NCBI GenBank assembly: GCA_030603885.1 | Contig: JAUVWW010000006.1 | Span: 1 to 61,826 of the forward strand | Length of the DNA: 61,826 bases | Direction: 5' to 3' | DNA from: a bacterium | GTDB taxonomy: Bacteria; Patescibacteriota; JABMPQ01; JAUVWW01 | Shown here: piece after piece, positions 16,444 through 25,684 of the stretch | How the letters are laid out: each line of letters starts with the position of its first letter | How positions within the stretch are numbered: the stretch's first letter is position 1 | Made by a program: the position numbers and the translations under genes | Notes under the pieces: model-generated | The model's input: only the letters and a program-made list of their open reading frames with translations | Told to the model about the DNA's origin: nothing | Database searches by the model: none

Positions 16444-19400
16444 ATGATAACATCGTTTTTCCGTATGTCGGCTTTCTCTGAAATGAAAGAGAGTTTATTG
16501 CTTAGGCAACTGCAGAAAAAAGTGTCTTATGATATTGAGTCAGTTAAGATCGAGTGGAAGTTTTATGTAGAATCTAAGAAGCCTCTTACGAAAGATGAAC
16601 TAAAGAAGTTGGAATGGTTACTTTCAGAAACTTTTGAGCCTGAGAAATTCGGACCTGATTTAAATCCACCACAGAATGTTAAGATTTTTGAAGTTGGTCC
16701 ACGAAAAGTTATTGTCTCGCCTTGGTCTACTAAGATGGTCTCCATCTGTCATTCCTGTGGCCTGGACTCAATCACAAGAGTTGAGAGGACAAGACGTTAT
16801 TGTTTAGAGTTCCGACCTGGTATGAAGCTTTCTGATCAAGTACGACAAAGGATCTTTGATGAACTCCACGATCGGATGACTGAAGAGCCATATCTTGAGC
16901 CGCTTACTACATTTGATTTAGGGATCAGCGCTCCGCCAGCTAAGATTATTCTCTTGCTTGAAGAAGGAGAAACTGCCTTTGACCAATTCTGCGTCAAGTG
17001 GAATCTCTCATTTACCAAGACCCAGACCGATTACATTATCAACCACTATGTCAACGTGCTCCGACGTAACCCAACTGATGTTGAAATCTTCACTTTTGCT
17101 CAGCTCAACTCAGAACATTGCCGACACGGCAAATTCAATGGCCGATGGATAATTGATGGTCAGCCTGGTCAATTTTCGCTCATGGAGATGATCAGGCAGA
17201 CTGCGGTAACTAATCCTGAAGGCGTTATTGTAGCCTTTAAAGATAATGCTGCAATAATCCAAGGCGGAGAAATTCCAGTGTTTGCACCAGAAGACCCAAC
17301 TCTTCCCAGTCCTTATAGCTATTCTTCACGGCGCTATCATTATGTATTCAAAGTTGAAACTCATAACCATCCTTGTGCTATTGCAGCCGGACCAGGTTCT
17401 GATACTGGTATTGGTGGTGTGGTGCGTGACATCTTGGGTGTAGGTAGAGGAGGACAGCCAACTTTTAGTTTTGCTGGCTACTTTGTCTCTCACCTTTTAA
17501 TTTCAAACTATCCTCTACCCTGGGAAGAAAGATTAGTGCCTGTTCCTGAAAACTTCCAGCATCCAGTTAATATTCTAATTGGTGCCTCAAATGGAGCAAG
17601 TAATTATTCTAATCAGCTGGGCATCCCAGTGATTTTGGGAACCACTACTTCTTGTGAGCTTAAGGTTGATAAACGCTTCTTTGGCTATCACAAGCCAATT
17701 GTGGTGGTTGGCACTGGTGGTCTAATTGATGATCCCCATGCCCAGAAGCTAGAGCCGGTTTGTGATTTAGTTCTTTTCCGGCTTGGTGGAGATGCCTATG
17801 CTATTGGTCTTGGTGGTGGAAGTGGTTCAAGTCAAGATGGTGGTGAGTCGCAGAAGGATAAAGAAAGGAAAAAAGCTGAGCTAGACTTTAATTCAGTTCA
17901 GCGAGGCAATGCCATTATGGAAAAGGTAGGGATTAACGTGATTAAGAGGTGTAGTCTTCTTGGTCCAGATAATCCCATCTGGACTGTCACAGATTCAGGT
18001 GCTGGTGGTGCTTGTGTGGCTACTCCAGAAATCGTTTTCCCAAAAGGAGCTGATGTTTATTTACGCAAGATTCCTTGTGGAGACAAAACCATGGCTCCTC
18101 TTGTCTACTTTTGTAATGAATCGCAAGAGATTATGTTTGTTCTGGTGTCTGGTGAAAAACTTCCTGTGATTGAGAAAATCTGTCAGCGAGAGAAATGTCC
18201 TTATGCAGTGGTTGGTAAGGTACGGGATGATGGCAGATTTATTCTCTTTGATGAGGAGAAAAACGAGCAGCTTATTGACCTGACCATGGACTTTTTGCTG
18301 GCCGATTTGCCCCAAGAGGAGATTGTTGCAGAACATGTTCCCTTGGAGCTTACTCCTCTCAAACTACCTACAGGGCTCACTATTGAGCAAGCACTCAAGC
18401 GAACCTCACGACTTCCAAAGGTCTGCTCAAAAGAGTTTTTAACTCGTAAAGCAGATCGTTCGGTTTCTGGCCGAGTCGCCCAACAGCAATGTGTTGGTCC
18501 ACTTCAGTTACCTTTAGCAGACTGTGCTGTTTTTGCAGCCAGTTTTAAAGAAAAAACAGGACTGGCAGCGGCTATTGGTGATCAGCCAATCAAAGGAATT
18601 GTCAATCGCCAAGCTTCAGTGAGAATGGCTGTTGGTGAGGCTCTTACCAATCTTATCTGGGCCTCTCTTGACAAGTATGAGCTGATAAATATCTCTGGAA
18701 ATTGGATGTGGCCCTGCAGGCAACCCGGGGAAGATGCTTTGCTCTATGATGCGGTGGAAGCAGTTACTCATCTGATCGAGAAAGAACTTGGTTTAAGAAT
18801 CTCAGTGGGCAAAGATAGTCTCTCTATGACTGCCAAGACTTTGGTTGAAAAAGCCCAAGAAATTGTGGAGATGACAATTTCTGCTCCTGGTACTTTAGTG
18901 GCTACTGCTTTTGCTCCTTGTGATGATATTACAAAAACCATTACCCCTGATCTTAAGAAACCAGGTGAGAGCAATTTGCTTTTCATTGATCTGGCTTGTG
19001 GCAAACAACGGCTGGGTGGATCTGCTCTGGCTCAAGTTTACAAACAGGCTGGAGATGAAGTGCCGGATGTTGAAGATGCAAAGCTTCTGGTCAATGCTTT
19101 CAAAGCAATCCAGAAGCTGATTGCCAAAGACCTGATTCTTTCTGGACACGATCGCTCAGAGGGCGGGCTCATCCAGACTCTGCTCGAGATGTCTTTTGCT
19201 GGCAATTGCGGCCTAGGCATTTCTACGCCTTCCGAAACTGATCCAATTACCTTCTTATTTAATGAAGAGTTAGGCCTGGTAATCGAGTATTTGCCCGAGC
19301 ACAAAGAAGAAATCTTTGAGACTTTAGCAGAATATGGTCTGGAGAATTCTTACTTCGTAATCGGCGCCCCTACTTTGGAAAAGCAAATTATCATCCGTGA

Positions 19401-20397
19401 TCACCAAGGCAAGATCATTCACGAAGATTCAATGCTTAATCTTCGTGATGCTTGGCGAGAGACCAGTTTTAAACTGGATGAACTCCAAGCTAATCCTGAA
19501 TCTAGCCGTGCGGAACGTAAAAATACCTTTGACCGAGAGGGACCTCGCAGTTATCTGCGCTTTATTCCAGTTTCAACGCCACAAAGCTGGTTTGGCATTC
19601 CTAATAAACCCAAGGTGGCCATTCTTCGTGAAGAAGGCACCAATGGAGAAGAGGAAATGGCAGCTTCATTTGAAGCAGCAGGCTTTGAAGCCAGGGGAGT
19701 GATCATGACCGATATTTTAGAAGGTCAGACCACACTTAGAGATTTCAGGGGTATTGCTTTTCCAGGTGGATTTAGTTTTGGTGATGTAGGTGATGCTGGC
19801 AAAGGCTGGGCCGGAGTAATTAAATTCAATGATCGGGCTCGAGAAGAAGTTGAGAAATTCTATGCCCGAGAGGATACTTTTTCACTTGGCGTTTGTAATG
19901 GCTGCCAAGTAATGGCTCTTCTTGGGATAGTGCCCTGGTCTGGGATTGGGACCGTCAAACAGCCACGCTTTATCCGAAATGAATCAGAGATCTTTGAATC
20001 CCGATTTGTTTCAGTGAAGATATTGCCCTCAAATTCAATCTTTCTTCAAGGCATGGAAGATTCCATCTTAGGTATTTGGGTAGCTCATGCTGAAGGTAAA
20101 CTCCACTGTCCGGACAAGAAAATCTTTGATCAGATCATCGAAGAGAATCTGGCTCCAATTCGATTTGTCAATGACAACAGTAGAATAACCACTGATTACC
20201 CTTTTAATCCCAATGGTTCTCCCGATGGCATTGCTGCTCTCGCATCACCAGATGGCAGACACCTGGCCATGATGCCTCATCCTGAACGTCTTTTTCGTGC
20301 CGGAAAAGCTCAATGGCCTTACTGGCCCCCAGAATGGTCAAAGCTTAAGGCTTCACCTTGGCTAAGATTATTCCAGAATGTCAGAAGATGGTGCTAA
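16444..20397 (+). CDS. purL: PurL, long single-chain FGAM synthase with fused glutaminase
   Basis: This is the large one-polypeptide type of FGAR amidotransferase, which makes FGAM from FGAR, ATP and glutamine. The start at 16444 follows AAAGGAGGA and gives 1317 residues. In order: an N-terminal PurS-like domain, a linker with NSEHCRHGKFNG, first AIRS-like half (VETHNHPCAIAAGPGSDTG and VRDILGVGRGG), second half (VGEALTNL, VGKDSLSM), and a C-terminal class I glutamine amidotransferase. The latter has the nucleophile in LGVCNGCQVMALLG and the His-Glu pair in MMPHPER. The glutaminase is therefore intact, unlike that of the PurF-like protein at 33727. Three-subunit PurS/Q/L genes are not seen. 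The ATG at 16357 is too far upstream. Confidence 0.95.
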   Translation: MITSFFRMSAFSEMKESLLLRQLQKKVSYDIESVKIEWKFYVESKKPLTKDELKKLEWLLSETFEPEKFGPDLNPPQNVKIFEVGPRKVIVSPWSTKMVSICHSCGLDSITRVERTRRYCLEFRPGMKLSDQVRQRIFDELHDRMTEEPYLEPLTTFDLGISAPPAKIILLLEEGETAFDQFCVKWNLSFTKTQTDYIINHYVNVLRRNPTDVEIFTFAQLNSEHCRHGKFNGRWIIDGQPGQFSLMEMIRQTAVTNPEGVIVAFKDNAAIIQGGEIPVFAPEDPTLPSPYSYSSRRYHYVFKVETHNHPCAIAAGPGSDTGIGGVVRDILGVGRGGQPTFSFAGYFVSHLLISNYPLPWEERLVPVPENFQHPVNILIGASNGASNYSNQLGIPVILGTTTSCELKVDKRFFGYHKPIVVVGTGGLIDDPHAQKLEPVCDLVLFRLGGDAYAIGLGGGSGSSQDGGESQKDKERKKAELDFNSVQRGNAIMEKVGINVIKRCSLLGPDNPIWTVTDSGAGGACVATPEIVFPKGADVYLRKIPCGDKTMAPLVYFCNESQEIMFVLVSGEKLPVIEKICQREKCPYAVVGKVRDDGRFILFDEEKNEQLIDLTMDFLLADLPQEEIVAEHVPLELTPLKLPTGLTIEQALKRTSRLPKVCSKEFLTRKADRSVSGRVAQQQCVGPLQLPLADCAVFAASFKEKTGLAAAIGDQPIKGIVNRQASVRMAVGEALTNLIWASLDKYELINISGNWMWPCRQPGEDALLYDAVEAVTHLIEKELGLRISVGKDSLSMTAKTLVEKAQEIVEMTISAPGTLVATAFAPCDDITKTITPDLKKPGESNLLFIDLACGKQRLGGSALAQVYKQAGDEVPDVEDAKLLVNAFKAIQKLIAKDLILSGHDRSEGGLIQTLLEMSFAGNCGLGISTPSETDPITFLFNEELGLVIEYLPEHKEEIFETLAEYGLENSYFVIGAPTLEKQIIIRDHQGKIIHEDSMLNLRDAWRETSFKLDELQANPESSRAERKNTFDREGPRSYLRFIPVSTPQSWFGIPNKPKVAILREEGTNGEEEMAASFEAAGFEARGVIMTDILEGQTTLRDFRGIAFPGGFSFGDVGDAGKGWAGVIKFNDRAREEVEKFYAREDTFSLGVCNGCQVMALLGIVPWSGIGTVKQPRFIRNESEIFESRFVSVKILPSNSIFLQGMEDSILGIWVAHAEGKLHCPDKKIFDQIIEENLAPIRFVNDNSRITTDYPFNPNGSPDGIAALASPDGRHLAMMPHPERLFRAGKAQWPYWPPEWSKLKASPWLRLFQNVRRWC

Positions 20398-20412
20398 AAG
20401 TAAAATAGTATT

Positions 20413-20452
20413 GACCCGTCCTCTCTAGCAATAGAGTAGACGGGTCTTTTTC
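20413..20452 (+). terminator. Strong intrinsic terminator after purL
   Basis: GACCCGTC (20413-20420) pairs with GACGGGTC (20439-20446), followed by TTTTTCTTT. Confidence 0.85.
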
Positions 20453-20458
20453 TTTAGA

Positions 20459-20487
20459 TTGACATTTAAGCCTCAATAGATTATGAT
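20459..20487 (+). promoter_or_regulatory. Near-consensus promoter giving an almost leaderless mRNA
   Basis: TTGACA at 20459-20464 and TATGAT at 20482-20487 are 17 bp apart. The next ATG is at 20499, so the predicted 5' leader is about 5 bases or less and has no room for a Shine-Dalgarno. Confidence 0.75.
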
Positions 20488-20498
20488 AAGCAGTTGAT

Positions 20499-21308
20499 AT
20501 GGCTAAAAATATTCGAAAATCTGTTTATCTTATTTTACTTATCCTAATTGTCTTGGGTCTGATTTTTTATTTTAACCGAGTTAAGATCAAAGATTATTTT
20601 CAAGAACTTCGAAAAGAGCCAACACCTGAGGCTATTACTTTAGAAGAGCTAAAAGAGGTAGAAGAAATAAAGGAAGAAGAGGTACCAGAAGAAGTAAAAG
20701 AGGAGCTTTTAATTCCAGATGAAATCAATATTGATGTTCCTTTTACTTCCCAGGCACCAGAAGCAAACTGGGATGAACCTTGGCAAAATGCCTGTGAAGA
20801 AGCGGCTTTAATGATGGTTCACCATTTTTGGCAAGGGAAGAAATCTTTTACTAAAGAGGAGGCTAATCAAGAAATTTTAGATATGATTGACTGGCAAATA
20901 AAAAATTATGGCTCACATAGAGATCTTTTTGTTGAGGAGGTAGCTCAGCTAGCTAAGAATTACTATGGATATAAAAGAGTTGAAGTTGTTTATGATATAA
21001 CTATTGAAGATATAAAAAAAGAAGTTGCCCAAGGGAATCCAGTCATAGTTCCTGCTTACGGCAGAATGCTAGATAATCCAAACTATACCCAGCCAGGGCC
21101 TATTTATCATATGCTGGTAGTGGTGGGCTATACTCCAAAAATTATTATTACTAATGATCCAGGTACAAGAAAAGGAGATGAATTTCAATTTTCCTATGGA
21201 AATTTTTATGATTCTATCCATGATTGGGTCCAGGGCGCCAAAGAGGATCCAGATTTGATGAAAAAAGGGCGAAAAGCCATGATTGTGATAAGAGTTGACA
21301 AGAAATAA
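20499..21308 (+). CDS. Membrane-anchored C39-like peptidase
   Basis: The 269 residues have an N-terminal transmembrane anchor (~8-27), an acidic low-complexity linker rich in E, K and V (~38-75), then a papain-like C39 domain. That domain has INIDVPFTSQAPEANWDEPW, the nucleophile in NACEEAALMM, the His in YHMLVVVGY and an Asp in ITNDPGTRKG. A TQPGPIY loop precedes the His. It would sit on the outer face of the membrane. It lacks the FG-GAP module of the paralogous peptidase at 10985. Promoter position suggests a leaderless transcript. The role could be processing of secreted peptides or envelope proteins; the substrate is unknown. Confidence 0.85.
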   Translation: MAKNIRKSVYLILLILIVLGLIFYFNRVKIKDYFQELRKEPTPEAITLEELKEVEEIKEEEVPEEVKEELLIPDEINIDVPFTSQAPEANWDEPWQNACEEAALMMVHHFWQGKKSFTKEEANQEILDMIDWQIKNYGSHRDLFVEEVAQLAKNYYGYKRVEVVYDITIEDIKKEVAQGNPVIVPAYGRMLDNPNYTQPGPIYHMLVVVGYTPKIIITNDPGTRKGDEFQFSYGNFYDSIHDWVQGAKEDPDLMKKGRKAMIVIRVDKK

Positions 21309-21364
21309 AAAAGAGATTAAATTTGTATAATATCTTTTTAAACCAAAAATAAAGGAGGTGAAAA

Positions 21365-21940
21365 ATGAAGAAGTATAATGCTAGTTATGTAAGGGGTGTT
21401 TTGGATACTCTGGCAGCAGAAAATATTCCTTTAGATTCCCAGGAAGATCTACAGGCTTTAGGAACTCTCACACCAGATCTGCTAGACTTTATCAAAGAGG
21501 GTATGAAAAAACAAGGCTGGGACCTTAAATCTATAGCTTCTTTTGTCTCTCAAAATGGACAGGCAGATCCAGTAGCTCTTATCAAAGGACTTAGGCTTCT
21601 AAGTAGATCCTTAGACGTGAAGATAATTACTGATGTGCCCTCTAAAGAAATGACTCCAAAAAAGAAAGAGAAGAAAGCTAAGAAAAAGAAAGGAAAAAAG
21701 AAGAAGACCAGGAAAAAATTTGAAAGGGTGTCCCCAGAAGAATGGGAGAGAAGAAGAAAACTGATTAATAAACACTATTGGGAAGAGGAGCTTACTCACA
21801 TAGAGACGGCTGAAAAAATGGGGGTCAGCAAGGATACTTTGTATTGTTGGATGGTGCAACTTGGGATTCGCAGACGTTCACGTAAAGAAGCAATAGCTTT
21901 AAAGAAAAAGAAAGAAAAAGGTGATGCAGGGGAGGGGTAA
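21365..21940 (+). CDS. HTH protein with lysine-rich linker, upstream of the sigma factor
   Basis: The 191 residues divide into an all-alpha N-terminal domain (~1-80), a long Lys-rich linker (~95-120, KKKEKKAKKKKGKKKK) and a helix-turn-helix (~128-175; HIETAEKMGVSKDTLYCWM then QLGIRRRSRKEA). DNA binding is likely. I do not recognise a named family. The Shine-Dalgarno AAAGGAGGTGA is a full match to the 16S 3' end, so it is probably well translated. It ends just before two hairpins and lies in the -1 frame relation to the open, start-less stretch that leads into the sigma gene. A transcription regulator that acts with the sigma factor is one reading. Confidence 0.75.
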   Translation: MKKYNASYVRGVLDTLAAENIPLDSQEDLQALGTLTPDLLDFIKEGMKKQGWDLKSIASFVSQNGQADPVALIKGLRLLSRSLDVKIITDVPSKEMTPKKKEKKAKKKKGKKKKTRKKFERVSPEEWERRRKLINKHYWEEELTHIETAEKMGVSKDTLYCWMVQLGIRRRSRKEAIALKKKKEKGDAGEG

Positions 21941-21974
21941 AAAGCCCTCCTCCTCAAACTGAAATACAGAAAAA

Positions 21975-22011
21975 GGGAGGAGAAACTCTTGTTTCTCCTC
22001 CTTCAGTTTTA
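21975..22011 (+). terminator. Strong hairpin between the HTH and sigma genes
   Basis: GGAGGAGAAAC (21976-21986) pairs perfectly over 11 bp with GTTTCTCCTCC (21991-22001) around a TCTT loop, then TTCAGTTTT. A smaller hairpin GGAGGG/CCCTCC lies just before it (21931-21951). Together they would stop or attenuate transcription and also bury GGAGG sequences. Confidence 0.6.
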
Positions 22012-22047
22012 AAAAAGACAACGACCAAGAAAAAAGGAGGAGGGCAG

Positions 22048-23502
22048 ATAAGATCCCATCTTCCAGAGGAACAGCCAGGTCAATTAGCCACTCATGAGGA
22101 GCCTCATGTTCTTGAAAGACGCTTTTTAGAAGATCCAGTTACGATGTTTATACAAGAAATAGAAAAGAGAGCAAAACCTCTCCTTTCTAAAGAAGAAGAA
22201 GCAGAGATTGGAAAATCTATGGAGCAGGCATATGCTGAGATCACCAAGATGATATTTGATACTCCTCTAGCCATGTTGAAGTTTATAGACTATAGAGAAA
22301 GGATCCAAAAAAATAAGATCCTAATGGCACAGTTTATCAGACTAGTCGAGTCTAAGCTTCTCCAAACCAAAGCGCTTCTGGAGCAGAAAAGAAAACAAGT
22401 ACTGAGAGTGATGGAAATGGTTGAAATAGAGATGAATAAGGTGATTAAGCAAAGAAGAAAAAGACAGTTGGTCAGGACTCTCAAAAAGAAAAAGCACTCT
22501 TTTAAACAAAAATTGTTAGAGATTAATCTTCAATATAAGTATATTGATGAGATTATAGAGTCTCTTAAGGCTGAGTATCGAGTGATGGCGGATCTTGAAG
22601 AAAGGTTAAAAGAGGTCAATGAAGAAGAACAAGAATCCTTGAGGGAGAAAATTGAGCAGATTGAGGATAGAGTAGGAATAGGGAGATGGAGACTAAAAGC
22701 AATGCTGGACGATGTGAAAAAATGGCAAGATGAGATTTCGAGTGCAGTAGAACTAATGACCGAGGCTAATATAAGGTTGGTGATTCATATAGCTAGGAAA
22801 TATATAGGCAGAGGTCTAGAGTTTTTAGATCTGATTCAGGAGGGCAGTAGAGGATTAAGGAAAGCTATATTTAAGTTCGACTATAGAAAGGGTCATAGGT
22901 TCTCATCTTGCGCCTACTACTGGATCAGACAAACGATTCAAAGAGCCATTGCTAATCAGTCACGCACCGTAAGATTACCTGTTCATATACAAGAGGGGCT
23001 AGGAAAAATTGCCAGAGCAGAGAAAACTCTAAAAAGCGAAGGTCAAGAGATAACTCTTGAAGCAATTGCGGATATTACTGAGATGTCTGTTGAGAAGGTA
23101 AAGCGGCTCTTGAAAGCCAGACGAAGTATTATCTCTATGGATGGGAAATTTGGAGATGACCATGATAGTGATGCTGGCAGGATTGGTGATTTTGTCTTAG
23201 ATCGGGATTCAGGCACTGAGCTTTGGCGTTCTGTGGAAGCTGAGCAGTTCTGGGAAATAGTCAAAAAGATAGTTACCCCTAAAGAGCTAAGAATACTTGA
23301 GCTTAGATTTGGACGATACGATCTCCCAATGACTCTCGAAGAAGTAGGAAGTATCTACAATGTAACCCGAGAGAGGATACGACAGATTGAAGAAAAGATT
23401 ATCAAGAGACTTAGACATCCTAAACATCGAAAGAAATTTGAGCACTTTTTAGAAGTCTTCCAGTATATTCCCGAGGGAAGATTTACAGTGGAAAAGGACT
23501 AG
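22048..23502 (+). CDS. rpoD: Primary sigma factor (RpoD/SigA family) with a non-standard start
   Basis: This is a sigma-70 factor. It has region 1.2 (LEDPVTMFIQEI), an unusually long charged helical region (~residues 45-230), region 2 (LVIHIARKYIGRGLEFLDLIQEG and the -10-binding YYWIRQTIQRAI), region 3 with RLPVHIQE, and region 4 HTH (TLEEVGSIYNVTRERIRQIEEK). The first ATG, at 22144, falls inside region 1.2 and has no Shine-Dalgarno. The frame is open back to 21925 without ATG, GTG or TTG. An AUA at 22048 lies 6 bases after AGGAGG (22036-22041), so I place the start there. Alternatives are a -1 frameshift from the upstream HTH gene or a sequence error. The family call is secure; the start is not. 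Confidence 0.9.
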   Translation: MRSHLPEEQPGQLATHEEPHVLERRFLEDPVTMFIQEIEKRAKPLLSKEEEAEIGKSMEQAYAEITKMIFDTPLAMLKFIDYRERIQKNKILMAQFIRLVESKLLQTKALLEQKRKQVLRVMEMVEIEMNKVIKQRRKRQLVRTLKKKKHSFKQKLLEINLQYKYIDEIIESLKAEYRVMADLEERLKEVNEEEQESLREKIEQIEDRVGIGRWRLKAMLDDVKKWQDEISSAVELMTEANIRLVIHIARKYIGRGLEFLDLIQEGSRGLRKAIFKFDYRKGHRFSSCAYYWIRQTIQRAIANQSRTVRLPVHIQEGLGKIARAEKTLKSEGQEITLEAIADITEMSVEKVKRLLKARRSIISMDGKFGDDHDSDAGRIGDFVLDRDSGTELWRSVEAEQFWEIVKKIVTPKELRILELRFGRYDLPMTLEEVGSIYNVTRERIRQIEEKIIKRLRHPKHRKKFEHFLEVFQYIPEGRFTVEKD

Positions 23503-23545
23503 TTTTACTTCTGTTTTATGGAGTAGAACTGGTCCTTTGTTTTAT
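23493..23545 (+). terminator. Terminator overlapping the sigma gene stop
   Basis: AAAGGACTAGTTTTACT pairs with AGTAGAACTGGTCCTTT around TCTGTTTTATGG, followed by GTTTTATTT. Confidence 0.8.
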
Positions 23546-23551
23546 TTGGAT

Positions 23552-23580
23552 TTGAAAAAATAAAGAAAAAGCAGTATAAT
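23552..23580 (+). promoter_or_regulatory. Promoter for tRNA-Glu
   Basis: TTGAAA at 23552-23557 and TATAAT at 23575-23580 are 17 bp apart, 9 bases before the tRNA. Confidence 0.75.
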
Positions 23581-23589
23581 TAAATAGAT

Positions 23590-23664
23590 GGCCCTATCGT
23601 CTAGTGGTTAGGACGCCAGGTTTTCATCCTGGTAACTGGGGTTCGACTCCCCATAGGGCCGCCA
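23590..23664 (+). tRNA. tRNA-Glu (anticodon UUC), CCA encoded
   Basis: The cloverleaf is complete: acceptor GGCCCTA/TAGGGCC, D-arm with GTCTAGTGGTTAGGAC, anticodon stem CCAGG/CCTGG with loop TTTTCAT (anticodon TTC), T-arm with GTTCGACTC, discriminator G and encoded CCA. It has its own promoter and lies 18 bases before the DUF2207 gene. Confidence 0.95.
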
Positions 23665-23682
23665 AATTTAACTCAAAAAATT

Positions 23683-25608
23683 ATGAAAAAGATAATTTAT
23701 CTAATTTTAGGCCTTGTAGTAGGTCTTTTTATTTTTTCTCCTGTCCAGGCTCAAGAAAAATCTTGGTATTTTATCTCTTGGGATATAGATATTCAGATTA
23801 ATCAAGATTCTACTTTTGTAATCAAAGAAACCCAGACTTTTGATTTTACTGGAAATTTTCATTGGGTGAAACGAGATATTGCCAAGAGGAAACTAAAAAG
23901 AATTACTGATGTTAAGGTATTTGATGAGCAAGGTAAAGAGCTGAGATTTCCTGATATAGAAATAACAGAAGATTCAAGTCAAGTTAGCATTAAGGTTAAC
24001 TTTGATCTTACTGACCGTCAGGCTGCTTGGACTTTTCAGTATACTGTCCATGGAGGAATTGGATATTTCGAGGATCATGATGAGCTTTACTGGAATGCAG
24101 TGTCGCAAGATCGAGATGTGAAAATTAATTCCGTAAAAGTTATTGTTCATCTGCCAGAAGAAGTGGAAAAATCTGAGCTAAAACAGAGACTTTTTGTTGG
24201 TCCTTACGGTGCTACCACAGAATCTCAAAATTTTTCTATTGTAGATAAAAAAACATTAGAATACCGAGGCCAAAACATTGCTCCTTATGAAAACTTTACT
24301 ATTGTGGCTGGTTGGCCAAAAGGAATAGTTTATCAGCCAGGCATGGTTAAAATTTACTCTGAGCCAGAAGGAGCTAGTATTGTCATTGATGGCAAAAAGA
24401 CCATTTATAGAACTCCAGCTATTTTGGAAGAAAAAGAAGAAATAGAAACAGGAAAGCACGAAATTACTCTAACCATGAGAGGCCACAAAGAGACTGAAAC
24501 TAAAGAAGTAGAAATAGTTGAAGGTAAACTATATGAATTGAATTTTACTCTAGAAAAAACTTTACTTTATCAAATCTTACCTTTTATATATCTTCTAATT
24601 CCTATCCTGGCCTTTATTTTACTTCTTAGGCGTTGGCTAAGATATGGCAAAGATCCCAAATGGAAAGGAACTATTATTGCTCAATATGAGCCACCCCGCA
24701 CTAAGACCCGTTTAGTACAAGGCAGGCCAGATTATATTGCTCCAGCCGAGATGGGAACCTTGATTCGCGAAGGGGTGAGGAATAAAGATATTACTTCTAC
24801 TTTGATAGATTTAGCTTATCGAGGTTATCTAAAAATTTTTGAAGAAGAGAAAAAGAGACTATTTACTCGACGAACGACATATAAGATTAGAAAATTAAAA
24901 GACTATAGCCAAGAGACCACTCTTAGAGCGCACGAAAAACTATTTTTGGATGGGCTTTTTGGCACCAGTCAAGAAGTGACTCTGGATGATCTGAAAAATA
25001 AATTTTATAGAGAAATCCCTGGGATAAAAAGGAGTCTACTTCAGCAAGTACTTAATTTAGGATATTTTAAAGAAAGCCCAGACAAGATAAGGATAAAATA
25101 CATAGGATTGGGCATTGGTATGGCCGTAGCTGGTGGAGCCTTGTTTATTTTCCTACCTCTTTTAGCTTTTATGGTTTTACTCTCTGGAATACTTTGTCTT
25201 GCTTTTGCCAAAGCCATGCCAGCCAAAACTAAAAAAGGATCAAGCGCTGCTTGGCAGACTTGGGGGTTCAAAGAGTATCTGCATACTGCAGAAAGATTTA
25301 GGCTGGACGTTTGTACTCCTGAAACATTTGAAAAACATCTTTCCTATGCCATGGTCTTTGGAGTAGAAAAACAATGGGCAGCTAGGTTTGTCGACATTTA
25401 TAAGGAACAGCCAGATTGGTATGTCTCGGCTAGACCAGTAGCTGCCTTTTCGGTGATTAGTTTTACAGATAATCTTTCTTCCATGACTCAAACTGCCAGC
25501 GCTGCTCTAACAACTTCACCAGCCAGAAGTGCTTCAGGAGTCTCTGGCTTTGGTGGTGGAGGCTTTGCTGGCGGCGGAGGCGGCGGAGGAGGATCAAGTG
25601 CTGGATAA
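23683..25608 (+). CDS. DUF2207 membrane protein with an inserted PEGA domain
   Basis: The 641 residues contain a signal peptide (ends PVQA), an extracytoplasmic DUF2207 domain (~27-215), a PEGA-type beta domain (~228-290; KIYSEPEGASIVIDGKK) and a transmembrane segment (~300-320). A cytosolic part follows with the DUF2207 motif PAEMGTLIREGVRNKDITSTLIDLAYRGYL, then a hydrophobic pair (~470-510) and a long Gly-rich tail (FGGGGFAGGGGGGGGSSAG). The DUF2207 family is widespread and of unknown function; the Gly-rich tail is typical. The PEGA domain between the two DUF2207 parts is the unusual part. It heads a run with an anchored protein, lemA and htpX, which suggests envelope stress or quality control. 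Confidence 0.85.
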   Translation: MKKIIYLILGLVVGLFIFSPVQAQEKSWYFISWDIDIQINQDSTFVIKETQTFDFTGNFHWVKRDIAKRKLKRITDVKVFDEQGKELRFPDIEITEDSSQVSIKVNFDLTDRQAAWTFQYTVHGGIGYFEDHDELYWNAVSQDRDVKINSVKVIVHLPEEVEKSELKQRLFVGPYGATTESQNFSIVDKKTLEYRGQNIAPYENFTIVAGWPKGIVYQPGMVKIYSEPEGASIVIDGKKTIYRTPAILEEKEEIETGKHEITLTMRGHKETETKEVEIVEGKLYELNFTLEKTLLYQILPFIYLLIPILAFILLLRRWLRYGKDPKWKGTIIAQYEPPRTKTRLVQGRPDYIAPAEMGTLIREGVRNKDITSTLIDLAYRGYLKIFEEEKKRLFTRRTTYKIRKLKDYSQETTLRAHEKLFLDGLFGTSQEVTLDDLKNKFYREIPGIKRSLLQQVLNLGYFKESPDKIRIKYIGLGIGMAVAGGALFIFLPLLAFMVLLSGILCLAFAKAMPAKTKKGSSAAWQTWGFKEYLHTAERFRLDVCTPETFEKHLSYAMVFGVEKQWAARFVDIYKEQPDWYVSARPVAAFSVISFTDNLSSMTQTASAALTTSPARSASGVSGFGGGGFAGGGGGGGGSSAG

Positions 25609-25645
25609 TTATCCACTTAAAAGATTTTATTCTTTAAGATATAAT
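25609..25645 (+). promoter_or_regulatory. Promoter with one-mismatch DnaA box before the anchored protein
   Basis: TTAAAA at 25617-25622 and TATAAT at 25640-25645 are 17 bp apart. TTATCCACT (25609-25617), one base off the DnaA consensus, overlaps the -35 region. Confidence 0.45.
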
Positions 25646-25684
25646 AAGAGGTAGATACGATAAAAATAAAGCTAATTTTTAGCC

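Noticed and set aside
21295-21331. TTGACA (21295) with TATAAT (21326) as the HTH gene promoter
   Set aside because: They are 25 bp apart; TAAATT at 21318 has the right spacing but is weak, so I did not call a promoter.
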